A stretch of DNA of 33,317 nt from JBBPYR01 sp038199755 (GTDB taxonomy: Bacteria; Chloroflexota; Ktedonobacteria; Ktedonobacterales; Ktedonobacteraceae). Of this stretch, positions 32,171 to 33,317 are shown piece by piece. Numbering within the stretch: position 1 is the first letter of the stretch; every line of letters starts with the position of its first letter. Under the pieces are notes generated by a model that ran no database searches, had not been told where the DNA came from, and saw only the letters and a list, made by a program, of their open reading frames with translations. The stretch covers positions 1 through 33,317 of the forward strand of contig JBBPYR010000197.1 in the NCBI GenBank assembly GCA_038199755.1, written 5' to 3'. Position numbers and translations under genes: made by a program.

Positions 32171-32607
32171 GCCAATATTCCGCAGCTCTGGCACCTTTAC
32201 CGGCAATCGGTACGCGAGTTCTTCGTACTCGTACCATTACTGAAGCCGACATCGTGAGCTTTGCCGATGTCAGTGGAGATCACAACCCTGTTCATCTCGA
32301 CGAAGAGTATGCCGCAAGTTCTCCGTTTGGCAAGCGGATTGCGCATGGCTTTCTAACGGGGTCCATGATCTCTGCCGTTATTGGCATGGAACTTCCAGGT
32401 CCTGGCTCAATTTACCTGGGGCAAACGCTTAAATTCCTCGCCCCTGTTCACATTAATGATACCGTGACGGTAAGCGTCGAGGTCATCACCGTCCGTGAAG
32501 ATAAACGGTTGCTCACCCTGCGTACCGAATGTGTCAACCAGCAAGGCACCGTGGTGCTCACTGGGGAAGCAACCATCAAATATATGCAGCTTTTAAAGGC
32601 TAGTTAA
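32167..32607 (+). CDS. phaJ: (R)-specific enoyl-CoA hydratase, PhaJ type
   Basis: The 146-residue single hot-dog MaoC-type hydratase has FADVSGDHNPVHLD, in which Asp38 and His43 match the catalytic pair (five apart) of PhaJ. It also has FGKRIAHGFLTGS. It hydrates enoyl-CoA to (R)-3-hydroxyacyl-CoA, linking beta-oxidation to PHA synthesis. ATGA overlap couples it to the depolymerase-family gene. It is last in the plus-strand PHA cluster, before a terminator. Confidence 0.88.
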   Translation: MSQYSAALAPLPAIGTRVLRTRTITEADIVSFADVSGDHNPVHLDEEYAASSPFGKRIAHGFLTGSMISAVIGMELPGPGSIYLGQTLKFLAPVHINDTVTVSVEVITVREDKRLLTLRTECVNQQGTVVLTGEATIKYMQLLKAS

Positions 32608-32614
32608 TGTTACT

Positions 32615-32658
32615 TGTCAATCCGAGGAGCATCAAACATCGTACTCTTCGGATTGGCA
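32615..32658 (+). terminator. Terminator of the plus-strand PHA cluster
   Basis: A 15-bp stem (32615-32629 / 32644-32658) with two non-identical positions starts 8 bp after the phaJ stop. There is no strong T-run. Confidence 0.6.
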
Positions 32659-32728
32659 ACACAAAAACAGTGAGGGTGTCCATTTTTCAGGAAGAGGTGT
32701 TTGTTTACACAGCAAAGGAGCAAACAAC

Positions 32729-33073
32729 ATGAGCGGAACGAAGGAATATTGGCTTGCCGTAGGTAGTGTGTCAGAAAAGGCACGAAAACAGTTAGAGGAG
32801 GCGGATTGTATTGTACAACAGGCAAATACTGTCCCGCCTGTCGTCCTTGTATGCCTTCGTTACCACTCAGAGGAGGAAGTCAGCGACTTAAAGATTTGGG
32901 ATCACGGTGAGATGCAGATTCGCTCCAAGAATTTGCGCTTGCACCATGAGGGGCTACACGGCAACGTCATCAATGCAAAAATCACTTCTCTCGCAGACAA
33001 ACACACCCATAGCGACGCACATGTCAGTGGTTGGCATGACCATCTCGCTGAACCTGACGACGACCCATTCTAA
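32729..33073 (+). CDS. Small protein with His-rich tail, function unknown
   Basis: The 114-residue protein has AAAGGAG before its ATG. The N-terminal part looks folded (EYWLAVGSVSEKARKQL, PPVVLVCLRYH) and the C-terminus carries HTHSDAHVSGWHDH, five His and two Asp within 14 residues, then an acidic end. The tail could bind a divalent metal. I do not recognise the family. It sits between two hairpins and appears monocistronic. Confidence 0.7.
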   Translation: MSGTKEYWLAVGSVSEKARKQLEEADCIVQQANTVPPVVLVCLRYHSEEEVSDLKIWDHGEMQIRSKNLRLHHEGLHGNVINAKITSLADKHTHSDAHVSGWHDHLAEPDDDPF

Positions 33074-33125
33074 GTTGACCAAAGTGCGCATAAGAACAAG
33101 GTCACAGCGATTATACAAAACAAAA

Positions 33126-33183
33126 ATGAAGCACCTGAGACACCGGGGACGACATTGGCTCCCCGGTGTCTCAGGTGCTTCAT
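33126..33183. terminator. Very long perfect hairpin between convergent genes
   Basis: Perfect 24-bp arms (33126-33149 / 33160-33183) enclose a 10-nt loop. It separates the small His-rich protein gene from the convergent truncated gene at the edge and can act on both strands. Confidence 0.85.
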
Positions 33184-33195
33184 TTCACGCTCGTA

Positions 33196-33317
33196 TTACA
33201 ATGACTTGGCCTGGAATGAGCTGATCGTCGCAGTACCACCCTGAGTGAGTAAACGCAACCCAGCATAGCCAGAAGTCAACGCACTATCATTCGTTGTCAG
33301 CATCCACCCACTCGGTT
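33196..33317 (-). CDS. C-terminal part of a gene cut by the window edge
   Basis: Reading the minus strand from the edge, one frame stays open for about 40 codons to a TAA at 33196-33198, ending in SGYAGLRLLTQGGTATISSFQAKS. GYAGLR...ATISSFQA resembles the last strands of jelly-roll (LamG/carbohydrate-binding) domains. The other two frames are stopped early. It lies next to a terminator hairpin in the correct orientation. Identity is tentative as most of the gene is outside. Confidence 0.6.
   Translation of the reverse strand, partial: PSGWMLTTNDSALTSGYAGLRLLTQGGTATISSFQAKSL

Overview
This 33.3 kb window looks like the chromosome of a filamentous, spore-forming Chloroflexota bacterium of the class Ktedonobacteria. 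That placement is inferred from gene content: a small DUF5679-type zinc protein, trimeric purine nucleoside phosphorylase, GT9 glycosyltransferases in an apparently monoderm lineage, a Bacillus-like PhaQ regulator beside a class III PHA synthase, and mid GC. No rRNA, tRNA or CRISPR array was seen.

Regions from left to right. (1) 1-5.7 kb: a membrane-anchored secreted protein, a convergent purine nucleoside phosphorylase, an intact insertion sequence of about 1.6 kb with terminal inverted repeats and a ribosome-site hairpin, a coiled-coil protein, and an unassigned 258-residue protein. (2) 5.7-8.1 kb: an uncharacterised TIM-barrel-like protein, ispE (isoprenoid synthesis) and a DUF5679 zinc protein. 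(3) 8.1-14.75 kb: a run on one strand of a zinc-ribbon protein, three overlapping or closely spaced GT9 glycosyltransferases, a GNAT acetyltransferase and a fourth GT9. This is probably a surface-glycan operon. (4) 14.8-16.4 kb: an uncharacterised radical SAM enzyme with a small upstream ORF on the opposite strand. (5) 16.4-18 kb: a repeat-containing AT-rich region, a strong promoter and a sarcosine-oxidase-like flavoenzyme.

(6) 18-33 kb is a carbon-storage and acetyl-CoA island. On the minus strand lie acoA-acoB-acoC-acoX (acetoin cleavage to acetyl-CoA and acetaldehyde), then phaB-phaA-phaC (acetyl-CoA to polyhydroxybutyrate through thiolase, reductase and a class I-type synthase). Diverging on the plus strand are an adenylate kinase, a PhaQ/PadR-type polymer-responsive repressor with a likely operator in its own promoter, a phasin-like protein, PhaE and PhaC of a class III synthase, a PHB-depolymerase-family esterase and a PhaJ-type enoyl-CoA hydratase. 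The island therefore encodes precursor supply, two different types of polymer synthase, granule proteins, regulation and mobilisation. A small His-rich protein follows, and a truncated gene runs off the right edge.

The most notable observations are two PHA synthase classes in one locus, eight 16-residue (48 bp) repeats in PhaE that break the coiled-coil heptad, a dispersed palindromic repeat shared by two distant intergenic regions, four GT9 paralogues in an organism expected to lack LPS, and an uncharacterised radical SAM/small-protein pair.
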